Shown: positions 8,487 to 17,952 of the stretch, piece by piece
Layout of the letters: each line of letters starts with the position of its first letter
How positions within the stretch are numbered: position 1 is the first letter of the stretch
Assembly (NCBI RefSeq): GCF_003688995.1
Contig: NZ_PENI01000040.1
Coordinates: 1-64,000 of the forward strand
Origin: Streptomyces shenzhenensis
GTDB taxonomy: Bacteria > Actinomycetota > Actinomycetes > Streptomycetales > Streptomycetaceae
Reading direction: 5' to 3'
Length of the DNA: 64,000 bases
Made by a program: the position numbers and the translations under genes
Notes under the pieces: model-generated
Seen by the model: only the letters and a program-made list of their open reading frames with translations
What the model was told of the DNA's origin: nothing
Databases searched by the model: none

Positions 8487-11400
8487 ATGTCTGATGTTTC
8501 CCGCCGTAAGGTTCTCGGTGCGCTCGCCGGTGGAACCGCGCTCTCTTTTCTGCCTCCTTCGCTGCACCAGGCGATGGCCGCGCCCATGCCGCGCGGCGGC
8601 ATGCGTGCGATCGAGCATGTGATCGTCCTGATGCAGGAGAACCGTTCCTTCGACAACTACTTCGGGACCCTCAAGGGTGTGCGCGGCTTCGGCGACCGTA
8701 CTCCGCTGCGGCTGCCCACCGGAGGAAGTGTCTTCGAGCAGCCGCGGGCAGGTGGTGGTGAGGTTCTGCCGTTCTCGGCCCGGCAGGCGGCGGTCGACGC
8801 GGGGCGCCCCGAGAGCGACATCCAGTACCTGGGTTCGCTCGCGCACGGGTTCTCCGACGGCACCCAGGCGTGGGGGAACGGCTGGTGGGACGACTGGATC
8901 GCCGCCAAGAGCCAGAGCACGATGGCCTTCTACGACCGGCGCGACATTCCGCTGCAGTACGAACTGGCTGACCGCTTCACCATCTGTGACTCGTACTTCT
9001 GCTCCGTCTACGGCTCGACCAACCCCAACCGCAACTATCTGTGGACCGGCACGACCGGGTACGAGCCGGGCGGTGTCAACCGGGCCGTCACCAACGCCGC
9101 GTACTCCTACACGCATCAGGGGTACGACTGGACGACGTACCCGGAGCGTCTGGAGGCCGCCGGTGTCTCCTGGCAGATCTATCAGGAATGGGACAACTTC
9201 ACCGACAACGCGGTGGAGTACTTCCGGCCCTGGAAGGAGATCGGCCGGAAGATCCTGGCCAAGGTCAGCGGCCAGTACTCCACCACCGAGCAGTTCTACG
9301 ACAGCCTGTGGAACAAGACCGCGGATCAGCGCAAGGCCGCGCTGGCCGAGTTCCAGCGGGGTGTCGATGCGCTGACCGAGGCCGAGAGGCAGCTGTTCAT
9401 GCGGGGCGCCTACCGCTCCGAGCCGGACACCCTCGTCCAGCGGCTCACCTCGGACATCAAGAAGGGCACGCTGCCTCAGGTCAGCTGGATCGTTCCGACG
9501 GCGGCGCTGTCCGAGCATCCCAGCAGTTCCACCCCCGTCGGCAGCGCCAACCTCGTCTACGACCTCCTCGATGCCATCGCCAGCGACCCGAAGACCTGGT
9601 CGAAGACGGCGCTGTTCATCAACTTCGACGAGAACGACGGCTACTTCGACCACGTGCCCGCCCCGGTCGCGCCGAAGCCGGCCGACGGCAATGGCGACGA
9701 CTGGTTCAACGGCAGCCCGGTCGGTCCCGGCCCGCGCGTACCGATGACGGTCGTGTCGCCCTGGACGGTGGGCGGTTTCGTCAGCTCTGAGGCGTTCGAC
9801 CACACCTCGGTCATCCGGTTCCTGGAGAAGTGGACCGGCGTCCGTGAGCCCAACATCAGCGCCTGGCGCCGCAGTGTCTTCGGCGACCTGACCTCCGCCT
9901 TCGACTTCGACCGCGCCCACCGGCAGCCCGAGGTGGAGCAGCCCGGCCAGGTGCCGGCGCCCGTCGGGCGGTGGAACCCCGTACCGCCCAAGGACCAGGC
10001 GCTCCCGGAGCAGGAGGCCGGCACCCGCCGGACGCGCCGCTCCCCGTACCGGCTGTCCCTGCGCGCGGACATCACCCGCTCCGCCGTACGCCTCCGGCTC
10101 GGCAACGAGGGCGGCACCGGCGCCACGTTCACCGCCTACCCCGGCGACGGCACCGCTCCGCGCACCTGGACCGTCCCCGCCGGCAAGAGCGCCACCGAAA
10201 CGGTGGAGTACGGCGCCGACGGCTACGACCTGCAGGTCCACGGCCCCGGATGGTCGGTGTGGGAGCTGCGCGGAACCGGTGCGGGCGCCGAGGCGCGCCT
10301 CGTCGAGCACACCGCCCCCGGCCGGGTGAAAGTGGTGTGCTCCAACCCCTCCCCCACCACCCGTACGCTCCTCGTCGGTGAGTCGGTCTACTCCCGCAGG
10401 CACGGTGACCGCGTGCAGACCGTCACCCTCAGGCCCGGCCAGTCCCGCACGGTGCAGCTCCAGGTCCCGGACCACGGCTGGTACGACGTGGTGGTCGTCG
10501 ACCGCGATGACCCGTCCTTCCTGCGGCGTGCGACCGGTCACCTGGCCGACGGCAAGCCCGGCGTCACCGACCCGGCGACCGGCACGGCCCCGGCGCTGGC
10601 CGCGACGATCGGCCTGCCGGCGGCGCTGCCGTCCCTGGGCACGCCTTTCGCGCAGGGCAACCCGACCGATGTCACGGTCACCGTGCAGAACCAGGGCGCC
10701 CACCGGCTCGACGCTCTCTCCGTCGCCCTGCTCGCCCCGTCCGGCTGGACGGTCCGGCGGACCGGTAGGACGCCGGCCGTGCTCCGGGCCGGTGACTCGG
10801 CCGAGGTGCGCTTCGCGGTCACGCCCGCCCCCGACGCCACCGCCGGGCACCTGGTCGTCGCCGCGCACGCCGACGGCGACGGCCTGCTCAGGCTCGCCGA
10901 CGCGCGCGTGCAGACCAAGGTCGCCCCGGCCATGAGCGTCGCGCTGACCGGTCCGGCCAGTTCCCCCGGGACCGACGGCACCGTGCTGTCACCGGGCAAG
11001 CCGGTCACCGTGACGGCCACTGTCACCAATGCCGCCGGCACATCGCTCACCGGCCTGACCGCCACGCTGTCCCTCCCGGAGGGCTGGACCGCCACCGCCA
11101 AGGGCAGCGCGCCGACGTCGGTTCCGGCCCGCTCCTCCGCGTCCGTGGCCTGGGACGTCGTCGCGCCCGCCGCCGCGGCACGTGTCTCCGGCAGCCTCAA
11201 GGCGACCGTCACGGCGAAGCTGAGCGGCGGCGACGCGGAGGCGTCCGCGTCGCTGTCCGCCAAGACCGGGCCCGTCATGACCGGTTACCTCCTCGCGGAG
11301 GACTTCGAGTCCGTCGCCCCCGCGCTCGCTGCAGCGGCCGACCTCAGCCGGCCCGGTCTGCTCGGCTGGACCCGGACCACCCCCGAGGGCTGGACGATCA

Positions 11401-11924
11401 CCGATGCTCCGGGCATGCCGCAGGGTACGCGGGAGCTGCAGGGCTGGACGTTCCTGTCCAAGCAGTTCTGGTTCCCCGGCGGGCAGGACCGCCCCAGCTT
11501 CAGCCGGGCTCTCGGCGTGGTGGCCGTGGCCGACCCCGACGACTGGGACGACACCGGCAGCCCGTCCGGCCGGGGCCGGTTCGACTCGACCCTGACCACC
11601 CCGGCGGTGGCCGTCCCCTCGGGCACGTCCACGCTCCACCTGGGCTTCGACTCCCACTACCGGCAGGAGAGCCCGCAGGAGGCCGAGGTCACCGTCGTGT
11701 TCGACACCGGCGAACCGGTGCGGCTGCTCCACTACAGCAGTGCGACGTCCGGGAACACCAACCTGGGCCAGGACCAGCAGAACCGGCTCGTCCGGCTCTC
11801 CTGCCCCGTCCCCGCCGGGGCGACGTCGGCGAAAGCCAGCTTCCGGATCTTCAACGCGGGCAACAACTGGTTCTGGGCGATCGACAACGTCCGTCTGGGC
11901 ACCAGCCCGATCGCCGACGCCTGA
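8487..11924 (+). CDS. Secreted phosphocholine-specific phospholipase C
   Basis: An 1145-residue exported lipase. The N-terminus is a Tat signal (SRRKVLGALAGG). The phosphoesterase domain follows (residues about 38-470): EHVIVLMQENRSFDNYFG, STNPNRNYLWTG, FINFDENDGYFDHV and AFDHTSVIRFLE, which are metal and substrate motifs of the non-haemolytic PLC/acid phosphatase AcpA family. Two beta domains as in family PLCs come next (about 510-690). The long C-terminus has NEW3-like beta modules (VTVTVQNQGAHRL and VTVTATVTNAAG) and a final lectin-like domain, longer than the usual 650-700 residues. It should cleave phosphatidylcholine-type lipids outside the cell, releasing phosphocholine. It is monocistronic. 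Confidence 0.9.
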   Translation: MSDVSRRKVLGALAGGTALSFLPPSLHQAMAAPMPRGGMRAIEHVIVLMQENRSFDNYFGTLKGVRGFGDRTPLRLPTGGSVFEQPRAGGGEVLPFSARQAAVDAGRPESDIQYLGSLAHGFSDGTQAWGNGWWDDWIAAKSQSTMAFYDRRDIPLQYELADRFTICDSYFCSVYGSTNPNRNYLWTGTTGYEPGGVNRAVTNAAYSYTHQGYDWTTYPERLEAAGVSWQIYQEWDNFTDNAVEYFRPWKEIGRKILAKVSGQYSTTEQFYDSLWNKTADQRKAALAEFQRGVDALTEAERQLFMRGAYRSEPDTLVQRLTSDIKKGTLPQVSWIVPTAALSEHPSSSTPVGSANLVYDLLDAIASDPKTWSKTALFINFDENDGYFDHVPAPVAPKPADGNGDDWFNGSPVGPGPRVPMTVVSPWTVGGFVSSEAFDHTSVIRFLEKWTGVREPNISAWRRSVFGDLTSAFDFDRAHRQPEVEQPGQVPAPVGRWNPVPPKDQALPEQEAGTRRTRRSPYRLSLRADITRSAVRLRLGNEGGTGATFTAYPGDGTAPRTWTVPAGKSATETVEYGADGYDLQVHGPGWSVWELRGTGAGAEARLVEHTAPGRVKVVCSNPSPTTRTLLVGESVYSRRHGDRVQTVTLRPGQSRTVQLQVPDHGWYDVVVVDRDDPSFLRRATGHLADGKPGVTDPATGTAPALAATIGLPAALPSLGTPFAQGNPTDVTVTVQNQGAHRLDALSVALLAPSGWTVRRTGRTPAVLRAGDSAEVRFAVTPAPDATAGHLVVAAHADGDGLLRLADARVQTKVAPAMSVALTGPASSPGTDGTVLSPGKPVTVTATVTNAAGTSLTGLTATLSLPEGWTATAKGSAPTSVPARSSASVAWDVVAPAAAARVSGSLKATVTAKLSGGDAEASASLSAKTGPVMTGYLLAEDFESVAPALAAAADLSRPGLLGWTRTTPEGWTITDAPGMPQGTRELQGWTFLSKQFWFPGGQDRPSFSRALGVVAVADPDDWDDTGSPSGRGRFDSTLTTPAVAVPSGTSTLHLGFDSHYRQESPQEAEVTVVFDTGEPVRLLHYSSATSGNTNLGQDQQNRLVRLSCPVPAGATSAKASFRIFNAGNNWFWAIDNVRLGTSPIADA

Positions 11925-11946
11925 CCGGCCGTAGGCGGACCAGTTC

Positions 11947-11983
11947 CGGTGGGGCGGCAGGCCAGTGGCCCGCCGCCCCACCG
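11947..11983. terminator. Bidirectional hairpin terminator
   Basis: CGGTGGGGCGGC (11947-11958) pairs with GCCGCCCCACCG (11972-11983), a 12-bp GC stem with a 13-nt loop. It lies between the convergent phospholipase and glycosyltransferase genes and could stop transcription from both sides. Confidence 0.75.
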
Positions 11984-12019
11984 TTGCGTCCCGGCCGTGG
12001 CCCTCCGCGGCTCTTCCGG

Positions 12020-13108
12020 TCAGGAAGCGGGACGGGTGAGGGTGCGGTACAGGGTCAGGTGACGGTGGGCCGTGTCGGTCCAGGTGTGGTGGGCCGCGAG
12101 GTCCTGGCCGGCGGTGCGGCGGGCCGGGTCGTGGTCCGTGAGCGCGGCCGCCAGTTCGCGGGCCAGGTCCTCAGGGGTTGTGGCGAAGCGGGCGGCAGGG
12201 CCGAACACCTCGCGCAGTACCGGCAGTTCGCGTACGACCAGGGGTACGCCCGCGGCCAGTGCCTCCATGGCGGCCAGTCCGAAGCCCTCCTTGACGGAGG
12301 GGAAGGCGAAGGCGTCGGCGGCGGCCACCAGGGACGGCAGCTCGTCGTCGGGCACCGGTCCCTGTACGACCGGTGCCAGGCCGAGTTCGGCTGCCCGCCG
12401 CTCCCAGCGGGCCCGGTAGTCGCGGTAGTCGAAGAGGGTCTCGCCGCCCGCGACGACCAGCCGTACGTCGGGGTGTTCGGCGCGCAGCAGGGCGTACGCC
12501 TCCAGCAGGTCCAGGGAGCCCTTGCGGGGTTCGATGCCGCCGACGGTGAGGATGTAGCGGCCCAGGCGGGAGCGCCAACTCGCCCTCGCCGCCCGGTCGG
12601 TGGCGGCGAACCGGTCGTAGGCCACCCCGTTGGGGATGACGGTGGCCTCGATGCCCCAGCCGTCCGCGAGTTCGGTGGCCACGGCCGCCGACACGCACAC
12701 GTGTGCGTACGGTTCGACGATGGCCCGTTCGTGGCAGGCGGCCAGTTCGGGGGTGGTGAAGTGGTCGATGTGGTGGACGGTGCGCACGCAGCGGCCCACG
12801 GCGTTGGCGCTGATGCAGTCCTGGGCGTGCACGATGTCGTAGGGCGCGGGGTCGAAGGCGGCGCGGAGGGCGGCGATGGAGCGCAGGACGCGTGCGCCGA
12901 CCGTCTCGCCGGCGGGTCCGTCGGGGAAGGGGACGATCCGCAGCCGTACCGCCGGGTCGACGGGGCGGAAGAAACCCGCGTCGCCGCCCCGGCCCAGGGT
13001 CCACACGGTGACGTCCTCGCCCAAGGCCGCGAGGGCCTCGGCGAGGGCGAGGGTGTGGACGACGCCGCCGCGCGGCTTGGTGGAGTAGCTGAGCAGGGCG
13101 ATCTTCAC
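12020..13108 (-). CDS. MSMEG_0565-family glycosyltransferase
   Basis: A 362-residue GT4-type (GT-B) glycosyltransferase. The N-terminal domain begins VKIALLSYSTKPRGGVVHTLALAEAL; the C-terminal nucleotide-sugar domain has TVGGIEPRKGSLDLLEAY and the E-x7-E motif in SVKEGFGLAAMEALAAGVPLV. The GTG start at 13108 overlaps the preceding nitrilase stop as GTGA. The N-terminus and genomic context identify it as the glycosyltransferase of the conserved nitrilase (Nit1C) cluster. It is the last gene of the run, and the natural acceptor is not established. Confidence 0.88.
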   Translation of the reverse strand: MKIALLSYSTKPRGGVVHTLALAEALAALGEDVTVWTLGRGGDAGFFRPVDPAVRLRIVPFPDGPAGETVGARVLRSIAALRAAFDPAPYDIVHAQDCISANAVGRCVRTVHHIDHFTTPELAACHERAIVEPYAHVCVSAAVATELADGWGIEATVIPNGVAYDRFAATDRAARASWRSRLGRYILTVGGIEPRKGSLDLLEAYALLRAEHPDVRLVVAGGETLFDYRDYRARWERRAAELGLAPVVQGPVPDDELPSLVAAADAFAFPSVKEGFGLAAMEALAAGVPLVVRELPVLREVFGPAARFATTPEDLARELAAALTDHDPARRTAGQDLAAHHTWTDTAHRHLTLYRTLTRPAS

Positions 13109-13941
13109 GAGGGGTGCTCCCGGTAGGCGGCGGGGCGCCGTTCGTCGAGATGGCGCAGGACGCGGCGGGCGCGGTCGGTCTCCGCGGCGACGTCGAGTTC
13201 GGCGACGGCGAGGCCGGCCTTGGACCAGGTCCGGGCGAGGATGTCGCCGCCGGGGCCGACGACCTTGGCCTGGCCGAGGAAACGCATGCCGCCCATGGCG
13301 CCGGTCTGGTTGGAGGAGGCGAGGACGACCTGGTTCTCGGCGGCGCGGGCCTGGTCGTACAGGTCGAAGAGCTTGGCCTGGCGGTCCTGGGCCAGGCGCG
13401 GGGCGCGGTTGGTGATGCTGGTGGGCCAGGCGGACAGGCAGGCGAGGATCTCGGCGCCGTCCAGGGCCAGGGAGCGGGCCGACTCGGGGAACGTCTTGTC
13501 GTAGTCGATGAGCATGCCGAGGCGGCCGACGGGGGTGTCGAAGGCGGCGAAGCGGTCGCCGGCGGTGTAGGCGGCGACCTCGCCGGCCGGCAGGTGGACC
13601 TTGCGGTGGCGGCCGAGGATCCCGTCGCCGCTGACGCACACGGCGGCGTTGTAGCGTTCGCTGCCGCCGTCCTCGCAGTAGCCGACGCACACCAGCATCT
13701 CGGCGGCCAGCCGGGCGACGTGGAGGATCAGCGGGTCGTCCGGTTTGAGGGCCGGGGGCAGGGCCTCGGGGTCGGGGTGGCGCAGGTCGGCGAGGTAGCC
13801 GCCGAGGGCGGCGTCGGGCAGCACGAGCAGTCCGGTGCCCAGGGCGCGCGCGTCGTCGATCAGTTTGGCGATGCGGGCCAGGTCGAAGTCCAGGTCGCGG
13901 CCGAAGTGGGCGGCCGCGGCCGCGATCCGGATCGTGCTCAT
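13105..13941 (-). CDS. Nitrilase-fold protein lacking the catalytic cysteine
   Basis: A 278-residue member of the carbon-nitrogen hydrolase fold and a tandem paralogue of the next gene upstream. The triad Glu-Lys-Cys is changed: the Glu position is Asp43 (LVLPDAALGGY), Lys114 is kept (RHRKVHLP), and the nucleophile is Asp146 (LGMLIDYDKTFPES) where the neighbour has ICYDK. The frame is open and the fold motifs remain (ENQVVLASSNQTG). It probably cannot do nitrilase chemistry and may be a structural partner, regulator or binding protein of the active copy. Both ends overlap neighbours by 4 bp, so it is co-translated. Confidence 0.88.
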   Translation of the reverse strand: MSTIRIAAAAAHFGRDLDFDLARIAKLIDDARALGTGLLVLPDAALGGYLADLRHPDPEALPPALKPDDPLILHVARLAAEMLVCVGYCEDGGSERYNAAVCVSGDGILGRHRKVHLPAGEVAAYTAGDRFAAFDTPVGRLGMLIDYDKTFPESARSLALDGAEILACLSAWPTSITNRAPRLAQDRQAKLFDLYDQARAAENQVVLASSNQTGAMGGMRFLGQAKVVGPGGDILARTWSKAGLAVAELDVAAETDRARRVLRHLDERRPAAYREHPS

Positions 13942-14786
13942 GCGGTGACCGCTCCTGCGTACGTATAGGTGTCGGGCCGCCGGTCGCGCAGGTGTCCCAT
14001 GGCGCGGCGGGCGGTCTCCAGGGCCTGTACGACGTCGAGTTCGGCGACGGCGAGGCCGGCTCCCACTCCGGTGTCGGCGAGGATGTCGCCGCCCGGGTCG
14101 ACGACCTTGGCGCTGCCGACGAAGCGCAGCGAGCCGAAGGTGCCCGCCTGGTTGGCCGACAGCCACACGATCTGGTTCTCCAGGGCACGGGCCCGGTCGA
14201 ACAGGTCGAAGCGGCGCTTCCAGCGGTCCTGGGCGAGGTCGGCGGCGGGGCTGGTGCGTGCGCCCGGCCAGGCGGAGACGCACACCCCGATCTCGGCGCC
14301 GTCCAGGGCGAGCGCCCGTGCCGACTCCGGGAACGCCTTGTCGTAGCAGATCATCATGCCGATCCGGCCGACCGGGGTGTCGAAGGCGTGGAAGCGGTCG
14401 CCGGAGGCGTACGACGCGTCCTCGTTGAGCGGTTGGTGGACCTTGCGGTGGTTGCCGAGGACGCCGTCGCCGCTGACGCAGACGACGCTGTTGTAGCGGG
14501 TGTCGCCTGCACTCTCGCAGTAGCCGGCGACGACCGTCATCTCCCCGGCCAGGGAGGCGAGTCGGCGGATCTCGGGGCCGTCGAGGGCGAGCGCGGGCGG
14601 GCCCGTGTCGAGGGCGGTGTCGTCGTCGAGGCTCAGCAGGTATCCGCCGAGGCATGCCTCCGGCAGGGCGAGCAGCCGTACGCCCTGGTTCCGGGCGTCC
14701 TTGATGAGGTGTTCGACGGTCGCGAAGTCTTCTTCGAGGTCGCGGCCGAACTCGGCGGCCGCGGCCGCCATGCGCAGGGTGGTCAT
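13938..14786 (-). CDS. Nitrilase of the Nit1C cluster (Sll0784-like)
   Basis: A 282-residue carbon-nitrogen hydrolase with an intact triad: Glu43 (LALPEACLGGY), Lys115 (NHRKVHQP) and Cys147 (IGMMICYDKAFPES). It also has the ENQIVWLSANQAG motif of the branch. Nitrilases convert a nitrile to a carboxylate and ammonia; homologues in Nit1C clusters are linked to growth on cyanide in Pseudomonas, with formate and ammonia as products. ATG at 14786 overlaps the upstream stop as ATGA. It is followed by a paralogue with a broken active site, so the two may assemble into mixed oligomers (inference). Confidence 0.9.
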   Translation of the reverse strand: MTTLRMAAAAAEFGRDLEEDFATVEHLIKDARNQGVRLLALPEACLGGYLLSLDDDTALDTGPPALALDGPEIRRLASLAGEMTVVAGYCESAGDTRYNSVVCVSGDGVLGNHRKVHQPLNEDASYASGDRFHAFDTPVGRIGMMICYDKAFPESARALALDGAEIGVCVSAWPGARTSPAADLAQDRWKRRFDLFDRARALENQIVWLSANQAGTFGSLRFVGSAKVVDPGGDILADTGVGAGLAVAELDVVQALETARRAMGHLRDRRPDTYTYAGAVTA

Positions 14787-16294
14787 GCGGCTCCCATCCC
14801 GGTCACTGTCGAGGCGACCGCTTCGGTGATCTCGCCGTCGGGCCAGCGCAGCCCGACGCCTTCCCCGGTGGTCAGTTCGCCGCACTCGGCGCCCGTCGCG
14901 GGGCCCGCGGGCAGCGGTGCGGTCCCGGGCCGGTCGGCGGTGAGCATGGCGAAGCCCGGGAAGCAGGTCAGCCAGTCGCCCATGTCGGCGGTCCGCGGGC
15001 GGGGCACGGCGGCCATGTCGAGGACCGCGCGGCAGCCGCTCGCCTCGGCGAGCATGCCGAGGGTCCCGGCGATCCCGGCCATGGAGACGTCCTTGGCGGC
15101 CGCCGGGCGGGCTGCCTGCACCGCGCCGGTCATGGCGCGCAGTTCGTCGGTGCGGCGGTGGCTGGTGGTGTCCCACTGGCGGCCCGGGTATCCGGGTCGC
15201 CAGCCGCCGCCGAGGTCGGCGGTGAGCCGGACGGCGTGCCCCGGCCGTCCTCCGCCGCCGGGTACCGGATGCGGGGTGCGGCCCAGCGCGGTGACGGACA
15301 GGGCGGCGGGGACGCCGAGTTGGGTGTGCCCGCCGAGCACGGGGACGCCGTAGGCCCGTGCGGCCCGGCCCAGCCCGGCGAGTACGCGGGCCGCGTGTGC
15401 GGCGTCCCGTGCGCCGAGGGCGTCGAGCAGGCCGAGGGGTGAAGCACCCATCGCGGCGAGGTCGTTGACGTTGACGAGGACGGAGCACCAGCCTGCCCAG
15501 TCGGGGTCGCGTTCGACCATGGCCGGGACGATCGCGTCGCATGCGGCGATCATGTCGGTGCCGGGCAGGGGTGCGCCGTCGTCGCCGATGAATCCGGCGC
15601 CGCCGAGGACGGCCCGCGATGCTCTGTCCGGGGCCCCGCCGACCGGGTCCCGGGCGGCGCCGCGGGCCGCCGGTTCGAGGAGCCCGCCGAGCAGCGGGCC
15701 GAGGGCGGACTTGGTCGCGGCGGCCTGCGCCGCGATCCGCCGGATGGGCCAGCGCATCAGGACGTGCGGCGTGTTCGCGACCGTGGCCGGACGCACGGAC
15801 CGCCAGCCGAGCCGCCGGAACAGGGGCTCGTTGCGCCCCTGCACGGTCGCGTCGAAGCGCAGCACGCCCTCGGTCTCCGCCCGTGCGCAGGCCGCGCGTA
15901 CCAGGGCGGCGCCGATGCCGCTGAGGCCGCGGGCGCGCCGTGCGACGACGAGCCGGCCGCCCGTCCACCATCCGAGGTCCGGTCCTTCGGTGGCCGGCCC
16001 GAGCCGTACCCCGCCGACGACCGTGCCCGTGGCGTCCTTGGCGACGAGGACCAGGGTGCGCGGGTCGGCGTCCCGGTCGTCCAGGTCCTGGCCGCGGAAG
16101 AGTCCCTGCTCGTACACGAACACCTCCCGGCGCAGCCGCCGGTACGCGGCCAGTTCGCCGTGCCCGCAGGCCTCTTCGACGTGGAACGAGGGTTCGCGTG
16201 CGAGGGTGCTCCGGTCGCCCAGCAGGGCCAGGATGTCGTAGGGCCCTTCCGTCGCCGCCGGTGCCGGGGATCCGTCGAGCAGCATGCCGCTCAC
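14783..16294 (-). CDS. MSMEG_0567-type N-acetyltransferase/AIR-synthase fusion
   Basis: A 503-residue two-domain protein. Residues about 25-175 form a GNAT domain (FHVEEACGHGELAAYRRLRREVFVYEQ, RGLSGIGAALVRAAC). Residues about 200-500 resemble AIR synthase/PurM-like ATP-binding proteins (FIGDDGAPLPGTDMI, AMGASPLGLLDALGA, AAKDVSMAGIAGTLGM). In cyanobacteria the two halves are separate genes (Sll0786 and Sll0787), while actinobacteria have the fusion. A GTG at 16294 overlaps the radical-SAM stop as GTGA, so I prefer it to the ATG three codons later. Its reaction in the nitrilase pathway is not known. Confidence 0.85.
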   Translation of the reverse strand: MSGMLLDGSPAPAATEGPYDILALLGDRSTLAREPSFHVEEACGHGELAAYRRLRREVFVYEQGLFRGQDLDDRDADPRTLVLVAKDATGTVVGGVRLGPATEGPDLGWWTGGRLVVARRARGLSGIGAALVRAACARAETEGVLRFDATVQGRNEPLFRRLGWRSVRPATVANTPHVLMRWPIRRIAAQAAATKSALGPLLGGLLEPAARGAARDPVGGAPDRASRAVLGGAGFIGDDGAPLPGTDMIAACDAIVPAMVERDPDWAGWCSVLVNVNDLAAMGASPLGLLDALGARDAAHAARVLAGLGRAARAYGVPVLGGHTQLGVPAALSVTALGRTPHPVPGGGGRPGHAVRLTADLGGGWRPGYPGRQWDTTSHRRTDELRAMTGAVQAARPAAAKDVSMAGIAGTLGMLAEASGCRAVLDMAAVPRPRTADMGDWLTCFPGFAMLTADRPGTAPLPAGPATGAECGELTTGEGVGLRWPDGEITEAVASTVTGMGAA

Positions 16295-17382
16295 CCGCCC
16301 GCTGCCGGCAGGACGCTGCACGCTCCGCAGGCGGCGCAGCCAGCCTGCTGGTCGGCGCCGCGCATCCCGGCCGCGCGCAGCTTGGCGGCGACCGCCTCGG
16401 TGACGTACCGCAGCAGTTCCGCGTCCGGCGCCGGGACGCCGTCGCGGGCGGCGAGTGTGCCGCGCATGGGCCGGAAGGGGACGACGAACGGATACACCCC
16501 GCGGCCGATCAACTCGCCCGCTCCTGCGATGAGTTCGTCGGGGTCCTCGCCGAGGCCGACGAGCAGGTACGTGGAGACGCGGTTCGCTCCGAAGACGCGC
16601 ACGGCCTCGTCCCAGGCCGCCCGGTACTCGGCCAGCGGGACCGTCGACTTGCCGGGCATCCAGCGGCGGCGCACCTCCTCGTCGAGGGACTCGGCGTGGA
16701 TGCCGATCGCCGTGGCTCCGGCGTCGTGCAGGGCGCGGATCCAGGCGAGGTCGCGGGGTGGTTCGCACTGCACCTGGATCGGCAGGTCCGGTACGGCCCG
16801 CAGCACCGCGCGCACCGAGCGGACGAGGTTGCGGGCGCCCCGGTCCGCGCCGGTGGTCGTGCCGGTGGTCATGACCATCTGCTTGATGCCGTCGAGCCGC
16901 ACCGCCGCCTCGGCGACCTCGGCGAGCTGGGCCGGTGTCTTGGCGGCGACCGTGGCACCGGAGCGCAGGGACTCCTCGATGGTGCAGAAGCGGCAGCGGT
17001 CGGACTCGGCGTAGCGGATGCAGGTCTGGACGACGGTGGTGGCCAGCACGTCCGCGCCGTGCAGCCGGGCGATGTGCTCGTAGGGGATGCCGTCGGCCGT
17101 GGTGAGGTCGTAGAACCGCGGGCGGTGTACGGCGGTGAGGGTGAGGCCGGTGTCCTCCTCGCCGAGCCATACCCGGCCGTCGCGCACCCGGTAGGTGCTC
17201 GCGGGGTTGGTGGGCAGGGCGGCGTTGGCACCGTCGACGAGGACATGGCCGTCGTCGCTCGGGCCCGCTCCGTCCGGCCGGCGCACGGGTGCGTCCGACG
17301 CCACGCCGTGCAGGGCGAGTTCGGCACGCGTCATGATCCGCACATCCACCGCCGTACTGGTCGTACCGGTGCCAACGCTCAC
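16291..17382 (-). CDS. MSMEG_0568-family radical SAM protein
   Basis: A 363-residue radical SAM enzyme. The iron-sulphur motif is Cys121-x8-Cys130-x2-Cys133 (CIRYAESDRCRFC), wider than the classic CX3CX2C and typical of this family. TGTTTGADRGARNL and IQVQCEPPRDL continue the SAM barrel. A second cysteine cluster near the C-terminus (GCAACGACS) could hold another cluster. It would cleave S-adenosylmethionine to make a 5'-deoxyadenosyl radical; the substrate is not established. It sits in the middle of the nitrilase operon and ends with a GTGA overlap into the GNAT/AIR gene. Confidence 0.88.
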   Translation of the reverse strand: MSVGTGTTSTAVDVRIMTRAELALHGVASDAPVRRPDGAGPSDDGHVLVDGANAALPTNPASTYRVRDGRVWLGEEDTGLTLTAVHRPRFYDLTTADGIPYEHIARLHGADVLATTVVQTCIRYAESDRCRFCTIEESLRSGATVAAKTPAQLAEVAEAAVRLDGIKQMVMTTGTTTGADRGARNLVRSVRAVLRAVPDLPIQVQCEPPRDLAWIRALHDAGATAIGIHAESLDEEVRRRWMPGKSTVPLAEYRAAWDEAVRVFGANRVSTYLLVGLGEDPDELIAGAGELIGRGVYPFVVPFRPMRGTLAARDGVPAPDAELLRYVTEAVAAKLRAAGMRGADQQAGCAACGACSVLPAAGG

Positions 17383-17392
17383 GGCTGCCCCC

Positions 17393-17914
17393 TTACAGCT
17401 GGTAGGTGGAGTTGATGACGGCGCCCTTGCGCGCGTAGTGGATCAGCGCGTCCTGGACGTCGAGGGGGTGGGTGGGGATGACGCCCTCGATGAGGTCCTC
17501 CTCGCGTGCGCCGTGCAGGGAGAGGCCGAACCGGCAGCAGTAGACCTTGCCGCCCTCGGCGATGAACGTCTTGAGCTGGTTGTTGATGTTGTGCTCGCCG
17601 GGGAAGGCGGAGTTGCCGGTGGTCGGGAAGCCCCGGGTGGCCAGGCAGTTGAGGGAGCCGGGGCCGTAGAAGTAGATGGCGGTCTCGAAGCCCTTGCGCA
17701 GCGCGCGGGTGGCCTGCAGGACGGCGACGAAGGACACCGAGGACTCGTGGGCGATGCCGTGGACGAGGGTGAAGTAGCTCTCGCCGTTCTCGGCCTGGTA
17801 GTCGGGGAAGACCTTGGTGGAGCCGTAGATGCTGGAGCCCTCGGGCAGGGAGGGGTGCGGAATCTCGTTGAGGGACTTCTGCTCGACGTCGCTGAGCTGA
17901 GCGGTTCCGGACAT
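17393..17914 (-). CDS. MSMEG_0572/Sll0783-family nitrogen-starvation protein
   Basis: A 173-residue protein whose sequence (VFPDYQAENGESYFTLVHGIA, AIYFYGPGSLNCLATRGFPTTG, KVYCCRFGLSLHG) fits the conserved Sll0783/MSMEG_0572 family, induced by nitrogen starvation in Synechocystis. The fold resembles DsrE-like proteins, with cysteines in YCCRFG. ATG at 17914 has an AGGAGA site. It lies ten bases before the radical SAM gene and 38 bases after the amidohydrolase, inside one leftward operon. Its biochemical role is unproved. Confidence 0.88.
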   Translation of the reverse strand: MSGTAQLSDVEQKSLNEIPHPSLPEGSSIYGSTKVFPDYQAENGESYFTLVHGIAHESSVSFVAVLQATRALRKGFETAIYFYGPGSLNCLATRGFPTTGNSAFPGEHNINNQLKTFIAEGGKVYCCRFGLSLHGAREEDLIEGVIPTHPLDVQDALIHYARKGAVINSTYQL

Positions 17915-17952
17915 GGGGTGTCTCCTTGCGCGAGGGGGTGGTTGGGGGGCGG

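Noticed and set aside
8451..10868. Long minus-strand open frame of about 800 codons opposite the phospholipase gene
   Set aside because: It is antisense to a clearly coding Tat-exported phospholipase, has a Gly/Arg/Val-rich composition typical of high-GC shadow frames and no recognisable motif.
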